Positions 1 to 10,037 of a stretch of DNA of 64,000 nucleotides are shown piece after piece. The notes beneath the pieces were generated by a model. The model did no database searches. It was not told the origin of the DNA and saw only the letters and a list, made by a program, of their open reading frames with translations. The position numbers and the translations under genes are program-made. Numbering within the stretch: the first letter of the stretch is position 1; every line of letters starts with the position of its first letter. Source of the DNA: Lachnospiraceae bacterium (lineage in GTDB: Bacteria; Bacillota; Clostridia; Lachnospirales; Lachnospiraceae); contig JAEEUS010000008.1 of NCBI GenBank assembly GCA_016290615.1, forward strand, positions 1-64,000. Direction: 5' to 3'.

Positions 1-3000
1 CAGAACTACTATTCCTCCCGGATGCTGTCCGGTGCTTCGTCTTACACCCATGCATCCCTGTACTATCCTGTTTATCTCAGCGGTACGCTTGCTTATCGAT
101 CTCTCCTCATAGTACTTCTTGATGAAGCCGTATGCGGTCTTGTCGGCAAGTGCTGCTATGGTACCGGCCTTAAATGTCTGTCCCTTTCCGAATATTACCT
201 CGGTATATCTGTGTGCATTAGACTGATACTCTCCCGAGAAGTTAAGGTCGATATCAGGCTCCTTGTCTCCCTTGAATCCAAGGAATGTCTCAAACGGTAT
301 GTCAAATCCGTCCTTAATTAGCATTTCTCCGCATACCGGACATACCCTGTCCGGCATATCTACACCGGCTTTTCCGGCATATGCCTTAACTTCCGGTGAA
401 TCAAAGTCCGTGAAATGACATTTCCTGCAGTAGTAGTGGGGACTCAGAGGATTTACTTCGGTGATTCCGGACATCGTTGCGACAAACGATGATCCGACTG
501 AACCTCTCGAACCTACCAGGTAGCCGTCCTCGTTTGATTTCCATACGAGCTTCTGGGCTATTATGTACATAACGGAATAACCGTTGCTTATGATCGAATT
601 GAGTTCCTTTTCAAGTCTGTTCTCAACTATCTTGGGAAGCGGGTCTCCGTACATCTCATGAGCTTTTGAATAACATATGTCTCTTAATGTCTTGTCGCTG
701 TTTTCGATAACAGGAGGACATTTATCGGGACGAACCGGACTTATCGTATCGCACATGTCCGCTATCTTTACGGTGTTGGTTATAACGACTTCCTGGGCCT
801 TGTCGCTTCCAAGATATGAAAACTCCTCCAGCATCTCCTCGGTGGTTCTAAGATATAGAGGGGCCTGGTCGTCAGCATCGTCAAATCCCTGTCCGGCCAT
901 TATTATCCTTCTGTATATCTCATCCTCGGGATTTAAAAAGTGCACATCGCATGTGGCAACGACAGGCTTGTTAAATCTCTCTCCGAGTTCAACGATACGT
1001 CTGTTAATGTTCTGAAGATCTTCAACCGAGTTAACGGCTTCGATCTTTTCGGAAGCGATCATGAACATGTCGTTTCCGATTGGCTGTATCTCGAGATAGT
1101 CATAGAAGTTTACGATATCCGCTATCTCTGATTCGGGTCTGTCATCAAGGATAGCCTGATAAAGCTCGCCCGCTTCGCATGCGCTTCCCATTATAAGACC
1201 TTCCCTGTACTCGTTTATAAGGCTCTTGGGGATTATGGGTCTTCCCCTGAATACAAACTTAAGGTGTGACTTTGAAACAAGTGTATAGAGGTTAACCCTT
1301 CCCGTATTGTTCTTTGCAAGGATTATCGCATGGTATGAATGAGTCTTTTTGACTCTTCTTACAAGTGCTGCCTCCTCGTCATCATCCTCGCTCTCAAGGT
1401 TGTTAAGATCATCAAGCGTTTTAGCTCCCTTGTCTTTTGCCATGTCCATGAGCTTTATGAAGCACTCGGCTGTGGCTTCCGCATCATTTACGGCTCTGTG
1501 GTGACCTTCAAGCGATACGCCAAGGTCATTGCAGACAACATCGAGCTTGTATTTTGGCAGATGCGGAAGAAGGTCTCTTGCAAGCTCGACCGTATCTACA
1601 AATGTATCGTCAAATACAAGGTTAAAGCGTGACGCGAACTCAAATATGAACGAGGTATCAAATCTCGCATTGTGGGCAACAAGTATCGAATCACCGACAA
1701 ATTCCCTGAACTGAGGCAGTATCTGCTCAATTGATGGAGCATCCTTTACCATGTCGTCGGTTATATTCGTAAGTTTAACTATGTTGTAGGGAATGGGCTC
1801 CCCGGGATTAACAAATGTCGAGAATCTGTCTATTATCTGGCCGTTTTTAACCTTTACGGCACCGATCTCGGTGATATTGTTCCTTACGGGTGAAAATCCT
1901 GTCGTCTCGATATCAAATACAACAAACGAGGAATCAAGCGGCTGTGACTTTGAATTTGTCACGACCTTTGCAAGATCGTCTATGATATATGCCTCTACTC
2001 CGTAGATGACCTTGAAGAAATCATTGCAGTCAGGATTTTCATCTCCTGCCTCTTTTCTCTTGTCAGCCTCTTTTTTCCACAGATCCTCCCATGTATGATT
2101 TGCTGCGGGAAATGCCTGTACAACACCGTGGTCTGTTATGGCGATCGCAGGATGGCCCCATGCGTATGCTGTCTTGACAATGTCAGATACTTCGCTGACA
2201 CCATCCATATCACTCATCTTTGTATGGCAGTGAAGCTCGACTCTCTTCTTAACGCTGTAATCCATGCGCTTGTTTCTGAAATCCTTTATCGACATGATGC
2301 CGCTTACATTGCCCATGTTGACTTCCCTTGTAAAGGTATCGAAGCTAACCATACCCTTTATCTTTACAAAAGCACCCTTCTTTATCGAGGGTCTGACCTC
2401 GTCAAGCTGGTCGTTTCTTACAAATATCTTTACGGAGATGGAATCCGTAAAGTCAGTGACATCAAACATGTAGATGGTCTTTTCATTCCTGATGGGCTTT
2501 TCCTCGACAGTCATGATCTGGCCGCGGATTATGACTTCATCATTATCGCCGAGAACTTCGTTAAGTGAGATATGCTCGCCTTCAAAATCCCTGCCGTAGA
2601 GAACATCCGGGTTGTCGGATCTCTTTAAGGGCTTTCTGTAGTCCTTTTCGCTGGCAGGCTTATCATCCTTCTTATCCTTTTTCTCTTCAGGCTTTGCTTC
2701 GACAATTGGCTCATCGATGTTCTGTGACATGTTGTTGTCTATCTCGTTTACGGCCTCGTCGATCTTTGCGGTAAAGTCGGTCTCATAGCCTGCTCTGTAG
2801 GCGATCATGGCCACTTCGCGTTCGAGCATTATATCTCTTTCCTTTGCCCGTTCGCTAAGGTTTTCTTCTTCGTAATTAAATTTAAATTTAACAAACATAC
2901 CGCATCTCTCATCAAAGATACGCTCTAAAAGCGTGGTAAGTTCAGCCTCCGAGTCCCTTGCAAGCGTTGAATCGGGCAGAGTTATCTCTATGCTCTCGTC

Positions 3001-3369
3001 ATCGACAAACTTTATCTTTGATTTCTTGTACAGGGGATAAAGAACAGGGTATGACTCCTTAAGCTCCAAAAGGATGCTGTCATTATATGTGTCTATGAGT
3101 GTCTTTGCATTGTAGCTGTCTGAGAGTTCGAACTCTTCTATTATCCTTACCTCTACAGCCTTATCCCTCATAAGCTGCTTTTCAATGAGCCTCTCCATCC
3201 TAAGGACATCCTTTTTCTCGATGAGATGATCTGAGAGTATGTAGATCCTGAGGATAGTCTTGTTCTTGTTGACTGTAACCTTCTTTACATCAACTTCCGC
3301 AAACAGAAGATGCAGGCCTTCATCCACAGACAATGTATTAAATACTTCAAAAAACTGCTTTGTTTCCAT
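1..3369 (-). CDS. polC: DNA polymerase III PolC-type alpha subunit (partial; 3' end lies beyond window start)
   Basis: Minus-strand translation from ATG at 3369 (METKQFFEVFNTLSVDEGLHLL...) is open to window edge; PHP motif VELHCHTKMSDMDGV, DnaQ-like exonuclease FVVFDIETTGFSP, polymerase segment GSRGSVGSSFVATMSGITEVNPLSPHYYC. Confidence 0.96.
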   Translation of the reverse strand, partial: METKQFFEVFNTLSVDEGLHLLFAEVDVKKVTVNKNKTILRIYILSDHLIEKKDVLRMERLIEKQLMRDKAVEVRIIEEFELSDSYNAKTLIDTYNDSILLELKESYPVLYPLYKKSKIKFVDDESIEITLPDSTLARDSEAELTTLLERIFDERCGMFVKFKFNYEEENLSERAKERDIMLEREVAMIAYRAGYETDFTAKIDEAVNEIDNNMSQNIDEPIVEAKPEEKKDKKDDKPASEKDYRKPLKRSDNPDVLYGRDFEGEHISLNEVLGDNDEVIIRGQIMTVEEKPIRNEKTIYMFDVTDFTDSISVKIFVRNDQLDEVRPSIKKGAFVKIKGMVSFDTFTREVNMGNVSGIMSIKDFRNKRMDYSVKKRVELHCHTKMSDMDGVSEVSDIVKTAYAWGHPAIAITDHGVVQAFPAANHTWEDLWKKEADKRKEAGDENPDCNDFFKVIYGVEAYIIDDLAKVVTNSKSQPLDSSFVVFDIETTGFSPVRNNITEIGAVKVKNGQIIDRFSTFVNPGEPIPYNIVKLTNITDDMVKDAPSIEQILPQFREFVGDSILVAHNARFDTSFIFEFASRFNLVFDDTFVDTVELARDLLPHLPKYKLDVVCNDLGVSLEGHHRAVNDAEATAECFIKLMDMAKDKGAKTLDDLNNLESEDDDEEAALVRRVKKTHSYHAIILAKNNTGRVNLYTLVSKSHLKFVFRGRPIIPKSLINEYREGLIMGSACEAGELYQAILDDRPESEIADIVNFYDYLEIQPIGNDMFMIASEKIEAVNSVEDLQNINRRIVELGERFNKPVVATCDVHFLNPEDEIYRRIIMAGQGFDDADDQAPLYLRTTEEMLEEFSYLGSDKAQEVVITNTVKIADMCDTISPVRPDKCPPVIENSDKTLRDICYSKAHEMYGDPLPKIVENRLEKELNSIISNGYSVMYIIAQKLVWKSNEDGYLVGSRGSVGSSFVATMSGITEVNPLSPHYYCRKCHFTDFDSPEVKAYAGKAGVDMPDRVCPVCGEMLIKDGFDIPFETFLGFKGDKEPDIDLNFSGEYQSNAHRYTEVIFGKGQTFKAGTIAALADKTAYGFIKKYYEERSISKRTAEINRIVQGCMGVRRSTGQHPGGIVVL

Positions 3370-3372
3370 CTA

Positions 3373-4428
3373 TCAATCTTTCCAGTTGAGTAATTCTTCT
3401 CTTAATGTCGCAAGTAGTATATCTTCGGGGACCTTCTTAACTATCTGCCCCTTCTTTATCAGGAGTCCCTCTCCGATTCCTCCGGCTATGCCTATGTCAG
3501 CCTCCTTGGCTTCTCCCGGGCCGTTTACCGCGCACCCCATGACTGCGACCTTGATATCAAGGTTTATGCCGCTTACCATGGTCTCAACCTGGTTTGCAAG
3601 GCTTATCATATCTATCTTTGTCCTTCCGCATGTAGGACAGCTTACTACCTCAATGCCGCCTTTTCTAAGGCCCAGCGTCCTTAAAATGAGCTTTGCGCTC
3701 TTTATCTCTTCTACGGGATCTCCGGTAAGTGATACTCTTATCGTATCTCCGATGCCTTCATTCAGTATCAGGCCGAGTCCTATCGCAGACTTGATGTTTC
3801 CGCTCGTTACCGTTCCTGCCTCTGTTATTCCAACGTGCAGAGGATATATGGTCTTTGGAGACAGGAGCTTGTGGGCCTCGACGCACATCATGACATCCGA
3901 TGACTTGATGCTTATCACGATGTTGTCGTAGTCGCATTCCTCTATCATCTTAACCTTGTCCAGAGCGCTCTCCACTATGCCCTGTGCCGTCACACCGCCG
4001 TACTTTTCGACCAGATCCTTTTCAAGCGAGCCGCTGTTGACACCGACTCTTATCGGGATGTTTCTCTCCTTAGCAGCTTTTACGACTGCTTCAAGCTTTT
4101 CTCTTCCACCGATGTTTCCGGGATTTATCCTGATCTTGTCAGCTCCGTTCTCAATGGCTGCTATCGCCATCCTGTAGTCAAAATGTATATCTGCAACAAG
4201 AGGTATATGGATCCTTTCCTTGATCCTTGAAATGCTCTTTGCAGCTTCCTTTGTCGGAACGGTGCATCTGATTATCTCGCAGCCTGCCTCCTCGAGTCTG
4301 AGTATCTGTTCAACACATCTGTCCGTATCCTCTGTCGGAACATTGGTCATGGACTGGATGAGGATCGGATTGCCTCCTCCGATGACTCTGTCGCCGATAT
4401 GAATAACTTTTGTTTTTGATCTGTCCAT
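3373..4428 (-). CDS. ispG: 4-hydroxy-3-methylbut-2-enyl diphosphate synthase (flavodoxin)
   Basis: 351 aa; VHIGDRVIGGGNPILIQSMTNVPTEDT, ADIHFDYR, SCPTCGRT, MGCAVNGPGEA are IspG/GcpE signatures. Confidence 0.97.
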   Translation of the reverse strand: MDRSKTKVIHIGDRVIGGGNPILIQSMTNVPTEDTDRCVEQILRLEEAGCEIIRCTVPTKEAAKSISRIKERIHIPLVADIHFDYRMAIAAIENGADKIRINPGNIGGREKLEAVVKAAKERNIPIRVGVNSGSLEKDLVEKYGGVTAQGIVESALDKVKMIEECDYDNIVISIKSSDVMMCVEAHKLLSPKTIYPLHVGITEAGTVTSGNIKSAIGLGLILNEGIGDTIRVSLTGDPVEEIKSAKLILRTLGLRKGGIEVVSCPTCGRTKIDMISLANQVETMVSGINLDIKVAVMGCAVNGPGEAKEADIGIAGGIGEGLLIKKGQIVKKVPEDILLATLREELLNWKD

Positions 4429-4960
4429 TGAGCTTTCCCTCTTGTTATATAAATATATTTATTGGTTATATAATAGCCATCCATAACATAATAAATCCTC
4501 GAAATGGTCATTGCAAATGATTTAAGATAGGCTAACGCAAGTTATGATAATGTTGACCGGAAATTCGGATCATTATCCGGTCAGCAAATGCCCTCTTCTT
4601 TCCCGGTGCATAAATTGACCCGTCTGTTTATTTTCTCAAAACCTCCTTTTTATGACACATGTGTCGTGTCTTGTGCATGTTATAAACACCAATAAATACA
4701 GCATCTTGCGACATATGTGCTTTTATCTTCCTTTTTTAAAATCTGTCCAAAAATCGTCGACCGCATCAGTCAATTTTCTGTTAAAATCCGGTCAGTTTTT
4801 TTGTTCAAAAAATATGGGTTATGAGAAGAATTTTAACTGAAACGGTCGAATTTTATCCGGATTTTGACCTCATTTATCAAATCGTCTTTTACCGGGCAGT
4901 ATGGTCATTTATAAATATCACCCGTGCTTTCATTTCATTAACAAAAAACCAAAACGGTCA

Positions 4961-4994
4961 AAAAAAGCTGTCTGTGAAATTCACAAACAGCTTT
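4961..4994 (-). terminator. Rho-independent terminator downstream of GNAT gene
   Basis: Minus strand AAAGCTGTTTGTGAATTTCACAGACAGCTTTTTTT: long stem followed by T-tract. Confidence 0.85.
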
Positions 4995-5058
4995 AGTGCT
5001 TATACATGTTATTTTATTTTTTCATTGATCGTATATCAGTTTGAAAACATTTTTCTTC

Positions 5059-5508
5059 TTACAGCTCCAACTGTAAAACTATCTCTCCGTCGATCTCCTC
5101 TCCCGTATCTTTAAAGCCTGCCTTTCGATACAGATTCAGAGCATTTGTATTGCTCTGTTTTGTCGAGAGTCTTATGTTGTTTGCTCCGTTTTCTTTAAAA
5201 TAATCGATTATAGCCTTTAATGCAGTGCTTCCTATACCTTTTCCCTGCTGTTTTTCATCTATCATGAATCTCCAGAGCCAGTATCTGTCATTTTCATCCT
5301 CATACTCTTCATCAAAGGCAAACATCGTAAATCCAACTGCTTTACCATCATGATATATGGCAAAAGGACGTGCTACATCAGCATTTTCCTTTGCATCCTT
5401 TAAGGAATCCTCGTTTGATGCTATATACTGCGTCTGGTCTTTGGAAACCTTAAGCTTAATGACTTCTTTTATATTGTCGTCGTCTATCTTAACAAGCTGT
5501 GTTTTCAA
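5059..5508 (-). CDS. GNAT family N-acetyltransferase (spermidine acetyltransferase-like)
   Basis: 149 aa; WRFMIDEKQQGKGIGSTALKAIIDYF acetyl-CoA binding motif, NALNLYRKAGFKDTGE C-terminus. Confidence 0.9.
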   Translation of the reverse strand: MKTQLVKIDDDNIKEVIKLKVSKDQTQYIASNEDSLKDAKENADVARPFAIYHDGKAVGFTMFAFDEEYEDENDRYWLWRFMIDEKQQGKGIGSTALKAIIDYFKENGANNIRLSTKQSNTNALNLYRKAGFKDTGEEIDGEIVLQLEL

Positions 5509-5520
5509 TTGCCTGATCTG

Positions 5521-6657
5521 TTACCTTTTCTGTTTTTCAGCATAGAGCTTTTCATCAGCCCGTTTCAGACACGCTTCGGCCGTATCTTCGCTGTTTTTAA
5601 GGAAATCATAGCCTACACTGGCTTCGATCTTATATCGAAGATCCCTGCCCTTTTCTTCGAGTATTTCCCTGAATATCTCTATGATAGAGTCCATTTCCTC
5701 TTCATCTTTTACGTTTCTTGCGATCACGGTGAACTCATCACCGCCGTAACGGCCGATGAATACCGGAACTCCTGCCTTGTCGGCAGTACGTCTGAGAGCC
5801 TCAGCAGTCATTGTAAGGGCTCTGTCACCTTCGGCATGTCCGTATCTGTCATTTATATCCTTGAACCTGTCTATATCTATCATGCATACACAGCATGGCT
5901 CGTTCTCATTGTAATGAACCCTCTCCATGTATCTGTTGATCTGGCCTCTGTTGTTTAGCTTTGTAAGAGCATCAACAGATATCTGCATCTGCAGGGATCT
6001 GATAAAGAAATACAGCATCACCAGTGTACATCCGAAGCAAAAAAGCGGTGCATTCAGTGCAAATGTCTGCAGCATGCCGAAAGATACAATGGAAAGCGGA
6101 TATATGGCGATAAGCTTATAAAGCCTTTTGTCTTCCTTAACATCCGTCTTTTTGGCATTTCTTAACGATATGATAGTTGATGAAAATACATACAGGGAAG
6201 GAACGGTCACCATAAACGGATAATACATGTCATTCAAAATGCCGTTTTTATCTATCCAGAACAATGGATTTATGGCATACGCTATGATTATCACAAGATC
6301 AGATACTATGGCCGGTATCAGGATGATCGTCTCAAACCTGCGCTTTTTATTGAGCAGCATACCTTCCGAAGCCGCCATATACATGAACCAGCTGTATCCT
6401 ATGAGACCGATGAATATATAATTTATCAGATTAAAAAGAATTGCAAAAAATCGCGTACGCGGAAGCACGCCGCCTTCAACAGCAGCCCAGCCAATATCTG
6501 ACAGGAAGTATATGATATGTACTATCCCTGCCCTGAAGAACCAGCTCTCTCTTTCTGTCTTTGTTCCGTAGCTGTTATTCTGAAAGATCAGCATTATAAA
6601 AATAGCTACGCAGACCAGAGAGGCTTCCGTATAAAATGCAAAATATTCCAGATCCAT
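5521..6657 (-). CDS. Membrane-bound diguanylate cyclase (GGDEF)
   Basis: 378 aa; multiple N-terminal TM helices then DALTKLNNRGQINRYM...MIDIDRFKDINDRYGHAEGD...RYGGDEFTVIAR. Confidence 0.93.
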   Translation of the reverse strand: MDLEYFAFYTEASLVCVAIFIMLIFQNNSYGTKTERESWFFRAGIVHIIYFLSDIGWAAVEGGVLPRTRFFAILFNLINYIFIGLIGYSWFMYMAASEGMLLNKKRRFETIILIPAIVSDLVIIIAYAINPLFWIDKNGILNDMYYPFMVTVPSLYVFSSTIISLRNAKKTDVKEDKRLYKLIAIYPLSIVSFGMLQTFALNAPLFCFGCTLVMLYFFIRSLQMQISVDALTKLNNRGQINRYMERVHYNENEPCCVCMIDIDRFKDINDRYGHAEGDRALTMTAEALRRTADKAGVPVFIGRYGGDEFTVIARNVKDEEEMDSIIEIFREILEEKGRDLRYKIEASVGYDFLKNSEDTAEACLKRADEKLYAEKQKR

Positions 6658-6781
6658 TCCCTATTCCTCAACTGTATGATGCACATCCGATAATCTTACA
6701 GATAGCATTTGACCCATACACTATATATTATAATATAACCGTCTTATTCTGTCATTTCCTAAATGAACAGATAATAAAAAA

Positions 6782-6810
6782 TACTGCCCGAGATCTTTCC
6801 TCAGGCAGTA
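6782..6810 (-). terminator. Rho-independent terminator after alpha/beta hydrolase
   Basis: TACTGCC(tgaggaaagatctcg)GGCAGTA then ATTTTTTATT on minus strand. Confidence 0.75.
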
Positions 6811-6819
6811 GATCATATA

Positions 6820-7737
6820 TCAGTGCTCAAATATCTTCTTTATCCAGTCTATCCTTCTGTCCATGCAGGTTTTAACTAGTGCGCTCTTAAATATCGACTC
6901 GTATCCGTGGCAGGCTTTTTTTACCTCATAGACCTCTGTTTCAACTCCCTGGCCTTTAAGCTTTTCGCCAAACTCCACTCCTTCATCATGAAGGCAGTCA
7001 TATTCTGCGACTTCGATGTATGTTTTGGGAAAGTATTCCAGAGAATCGATCTCAGATAATGAGGCATATTTAGTCTGTTCCTTTTCTGTGCCTTTAAGAT
7101 ACATATCCCAGAACAGCTTGTTGCAGTTACTGTCCCATATAGGCGTATCACTGAATCTTTTCATCGATTCAGTTACCATTCTCTTATCAAGTACTGGATA
7201 TATCAGCATTTCTCCTTTAGGAAGAGGCTTGTTTCTGTCATATAGCATGGCAGTGACAGCAGCCGAGATGTTTCCTCCCGCACTGTCTCCCGTCACAATG
7301 ATCCTGTCCGTATCTATTCCCAGTTTATCTGCATTATCCAACACCCACAGATATGTATTGTAGCAGTCCTCGATAGCAACGGGATACTTATAGTCAGGAA
7401 GCAGCCTGTAATCAGGCATAATTACTTTGCAGCATACACTTTTAGCATACCACTTGGCTATCTGGTAATGAGCGTTTGATGCGCTCATCAAAAAGCCGCC
7501 CCCGTGAAAGAAAATGATCGCAGGCAGATTTTCCTTGCTTTCTTTTGGTTCTATCACAAGAGCAAAGATGTTTTTATCTTTATATCCCGGTATCGTATAT
7601 TTCTTAACATCAACCTTGTCATCAGATCTGCATTTCTGCATTCTGTAAGCGGCATTTATCATCGGATACATGCATCCCACCATGGATCCGCTGTATATGG
7701 ACAGGCTTTTAAGTTCTCTGTCGATATCGTATTTCAT
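6820..7737 (-). CDS. Alpha/beta hydrolase (HSL-like esterase/lipase)
   Basis: 305 aa; IIFFHGGGFLMSASNAHY oxyanion motif, VTGDSAGGNISAAV nucleophile elbow, ACHGYE catalytic His. Confidence 0.92.
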   Translation of the reverse strand: MKYDIDRELKSLSIYSGSMVGCMYPMINAAYRMQKCRSDDKVDVKKYTIPGYKDKNIFALVIEPKESKENLPAIIFFHGGGFLMSASNAHYQIAKWYAKSVCCKVIMPDYRLLPDYKYPVAIEDCYNTYLWVLDNADKLGIDTDRIIVTGDSAGGNISAAVTAMLYDRNKPLPKGEMLIYPVLDKRMVTESMKRFSDTPIWDSNCNKLFWDMYLKGTEKEQTKYASLSEIDSLEYFPKTYIEVAEYDCLHDEGVEFGEKLKGQGVETEVYEVKKACHGYESIFKSALVKTCMDRRIDWIKKIFEH

Positions 7738-8795
7738 GTTTTGTCCTTCTTTATTTCTTTGACGATCTTATAGACTTCCCTGCCTCTTTCGTCAAGTTCT
7801 CTTTCTTCGACGCTGTCAGCAACAGAGCGGTGAGCCATCCTGCCATCTTTTAGATAAGTCTCGATCAGACGCACTCCGCCGTGTTCAAACTGCCCTTCCA
7901 TGATGTTAACTTCAGGATCTGAGTTTTGTCTGTAGTCTTCTTTTTCTTCATCGATCATTTTTGCGGCTATCTCATCGATATGCAGTGCTCTTTTAAATTC
8001 CCACTGTTTATCGCGGTTATTGCGATAGTCTTTTATATTCTCATACAGTGTTATCCTTGTAACATCATTATCTGTAACGATGTTTTCAAAACATTTGAAA
8101 GATCGTAATTTATCCTTGTCAAATATCCTGTATGAATCACTTCCAAACCACATCCTGAATGCGGCGCACAGTCTGTAGCCTTTTACCTTGCAGACATATC
8201 CGGGATTCTTTTCAATGTCTATCTCCATTTCGTTATCCCGGCTGCCTTTACGCTTCGGATAGCCTTTGGGATCTTCTCCGAGCCATTCAAGCATGTTTAT
8301 CTGAGTCTCATTATTAATATCGTGGTCATGAGAATCCATCTCAAAAGCCATAACGGCTTCTTCAGTTATCAGTTTTTCTATTTCCGGATACAGTTTATTT
8401 GAAATATCATAATCGATAAGAAGCATGAGTAAAACAGCCTCATCGAGTCTTTCGCTTCGTATCGTAAACGTTATCTTTTCACCCGATAATGAAAGAAACT
8501 TTCTTTCGTTTGAGTCAGCCATTTCAACGTCAAAGGCTTCCTCCAGTCTTTTGGGAAAGTATCTTAAGCGGCCGCCGTTTTTATATTCATGCGAGCTTAT
8601 CTTTGTCGGAGTATCATATTTTAAAAGAACCTGAATAAGATCATACAGTTTCTGCTTATCTGCAGACTTTCTGCATGAAATAAAAAAGTATTCCTTTGAA
8701 GGCCTGTACTGCTCTTTTTCTTCCATGACAGCAATACTTTCACCTTCTGATAAAGTTTTTGATCTGTTCTGTTTTAATATGTCAGACAAACCCAT
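7734..8795 (-). CDS. Hypothetical protein, 353 aa
   Basis: Long ORF, overlaps downstream esterase by 4 bp (ATGA); no family recognised. Confidence 0.8.
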   Translation of the reverse strand: MGLSDILKQNRSKTLSEGESIAVMEEKEQYRPSKEYFFISCRKSADKQKLYDLIQVLLKYDTPTKISSHEYKNGGRLRYFPKRLEEAFDVEMADSNERKFLSLSGEKITFTIRSERLDEAVLLMLLIDYDISNKLYPEIEKLITEEAVMAFEMDSHDHDINNETQINMLEWLGEDPKGYPKRKGSRDNEMEIDIEKNPGYVCKVKGYRLCAAFRMWFGSDSYRIFDKDKLRSFKCFENIVTDNDVTRITLYENIKDYRNNRDKQWEFKRALHIDEIAAKMIDEEKEDYRQNSDPEVNIMEGQFEHGGVRLIETYLKDGRMAHRSVADSVEERELDERGREVYKIVKEIKKDKT

Positions 8796-8811
8796 TTAAT
8801 ATACCCAACCC

Positions 8812-9093
8812 TTAATCTGTATCTGCTAAAAATGTATATATATCTTTTATCAGCTTATCAGCCTTTTTACTCTTAAACCCGGGCAGTGTGTCTATAAAGA
8901 CCCCGGACCAGTTATCATATGAGACATGTACATGCAGCTCTTTTATCTTTTCCAAAAAGAGCGGCTTAAGGAGCTCTTCGATCCTGTCTGTATCGTCAGG
9001 ACTAAGGTCAGAGTTTTCGCACGAAAGACCTCCGTCAGCTCTCGTAAAAAGTTCCCATCCGTTTGCACTTTTTTGTCTCTGTTTCTGTTTCAA
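8812..9093 (-). CDS. Hypothetical protein, 93 aa
   Basis: Short ORF coupled (4 bp overlap) to the upstream 314-aa ORF; no family recognised. Confidence 0.65.
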   Translation of the reverse strand: MKQKQRQKSANGWELFTRADGGLSCENSDLSPDDTDRIEELLKPLFLEKIKELHVHVSYDNWSGVFIDTLPGFKSKKADKLIKDIYTFLADTD

Positions 9094-10034
9094 TTCTGAT
9101 CCCCGTTAGCTTTCTTCTTTTCTCTTTCTTCACGTTTCTTTCGTCTCTGTTCGCGGTTGTCCTTTTCTGACTCAAAGATCTGAACGGCTGCATCCGTCAG
9201 TTCTGCGGGCCAGACATGTCCACTCTCGCTTACTTTTGCCCACGGACAGAGCTCTTTATAATCTTCATCCAGTACGACCGTATATGGCGGGCCGCAGCGG
9301 TCATCGACATCCATATACAGATGACGTCCTTCTGTGATCAGATGTGACGAATCAATAACTTCCATCCCATCATACAGCTTATCGTAGATCTCTTTTGTGA
9401 TCTGATACAGATCGCAGTATCCCGGTCCGCTGCGTTGTGCGGTATACAGATTTCTTTTTTCATCATAGCAGGCCTTCCAGCCCCATCCCTCTTTAAACTC
9501 CATCTTTATCTTTTCAAGAAAGATCCTTCTGTTTTCCTGCGCAATCTCATCAGAAAAGACAAATATCTGCTCACTGACAAGCTTTTCAAACCCTTTATAT
9601 GAGTCGATGGATTTAAAGAACTCAACACAGGCATCAATATAGCCGATGATCTCATTAAACTTTTCATTGTCTATATCGTGAATGTCAAAGTTTTTGGGCC
9701 GTATTCCCAGATACAGCATTCCCTTTTTCTCCATACCGCTTATGTCATTGGAATAGCCCGTGCTGACGATCTCAAAGACAACGTAATCTCCTGCAGTATT
9801 TGAGTGAGATGATGTAAAAGTCATCTCGCAGTTTAAGAATCTGCCTGTCCATCTTAGCTTTTTCTTAAATGTCTTAAATGAATCCTTATCTGAATAATAA
9901 CGGCTTATCTCATCGCATACTGCGTCAAAAATATCCTTTGGACTGTCATTTTTAGATATATGATTTAAAATGCTGTTTTCATCCCATTTCCAGGCAATAT
10001 CCTTTTTGGTTGAGTCTATTATTATATGTGGCAT
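9090..10034 (-). CDS. Hypothetical protein, 314 aa, charged C-terminal tail
   Basis: ORF immediately downstream of the phosphatase (3 bp gap); C-terminus EKDNREQRRKKREEREKKKANGDQN. Confidence 0.78.
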   Translation of the reverse strand: MPHIIIDSTKKDIAWKWDENSILNHISKNDSPKDIFDAVCDEISRYYSDKDSFKTFKKKLRWTGRFLNCEMTFTSSHSNTAGDYVVFEIVSTGYSNDISGMEKKGMLYLGIRPKNFDIHDIDNEKFNEIIGYIDACVEFFKSIDSYKGFEKLVSEQIFVFSDEIAQENRRIFLEKIKMEFKEGWGWKACYDEKRNLYTAQRSGPGYCDLYQITKEIYDKLYDGMEVIDSSHLITEGRHLYMDVDDRCGPPYTVVLDEDYKELCPWAKVSESGHVWPAELTDAAVQIFESEKDNREQRRKKREEREKKKANGDQN

Positions 10035-10037
10035 GGC

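Noticed and set aside
2095-2568. 157-aa plus-strand ORF, and similar + ORFs between 22 and 2774
   Set aside because: Antisense shadows of polC.
3260-3931. 223-aa plus-strand ORF
   Set aside because: Antisense to the polC 5' end and ispG, both strongly supported; composition is a shadow ORF.
4652-4840. 62-aa plus-strand ORF in the long intergenic region
   Set aside because: No Shine-Dalgarno, AT-rich biased composition; more likely non-coding.
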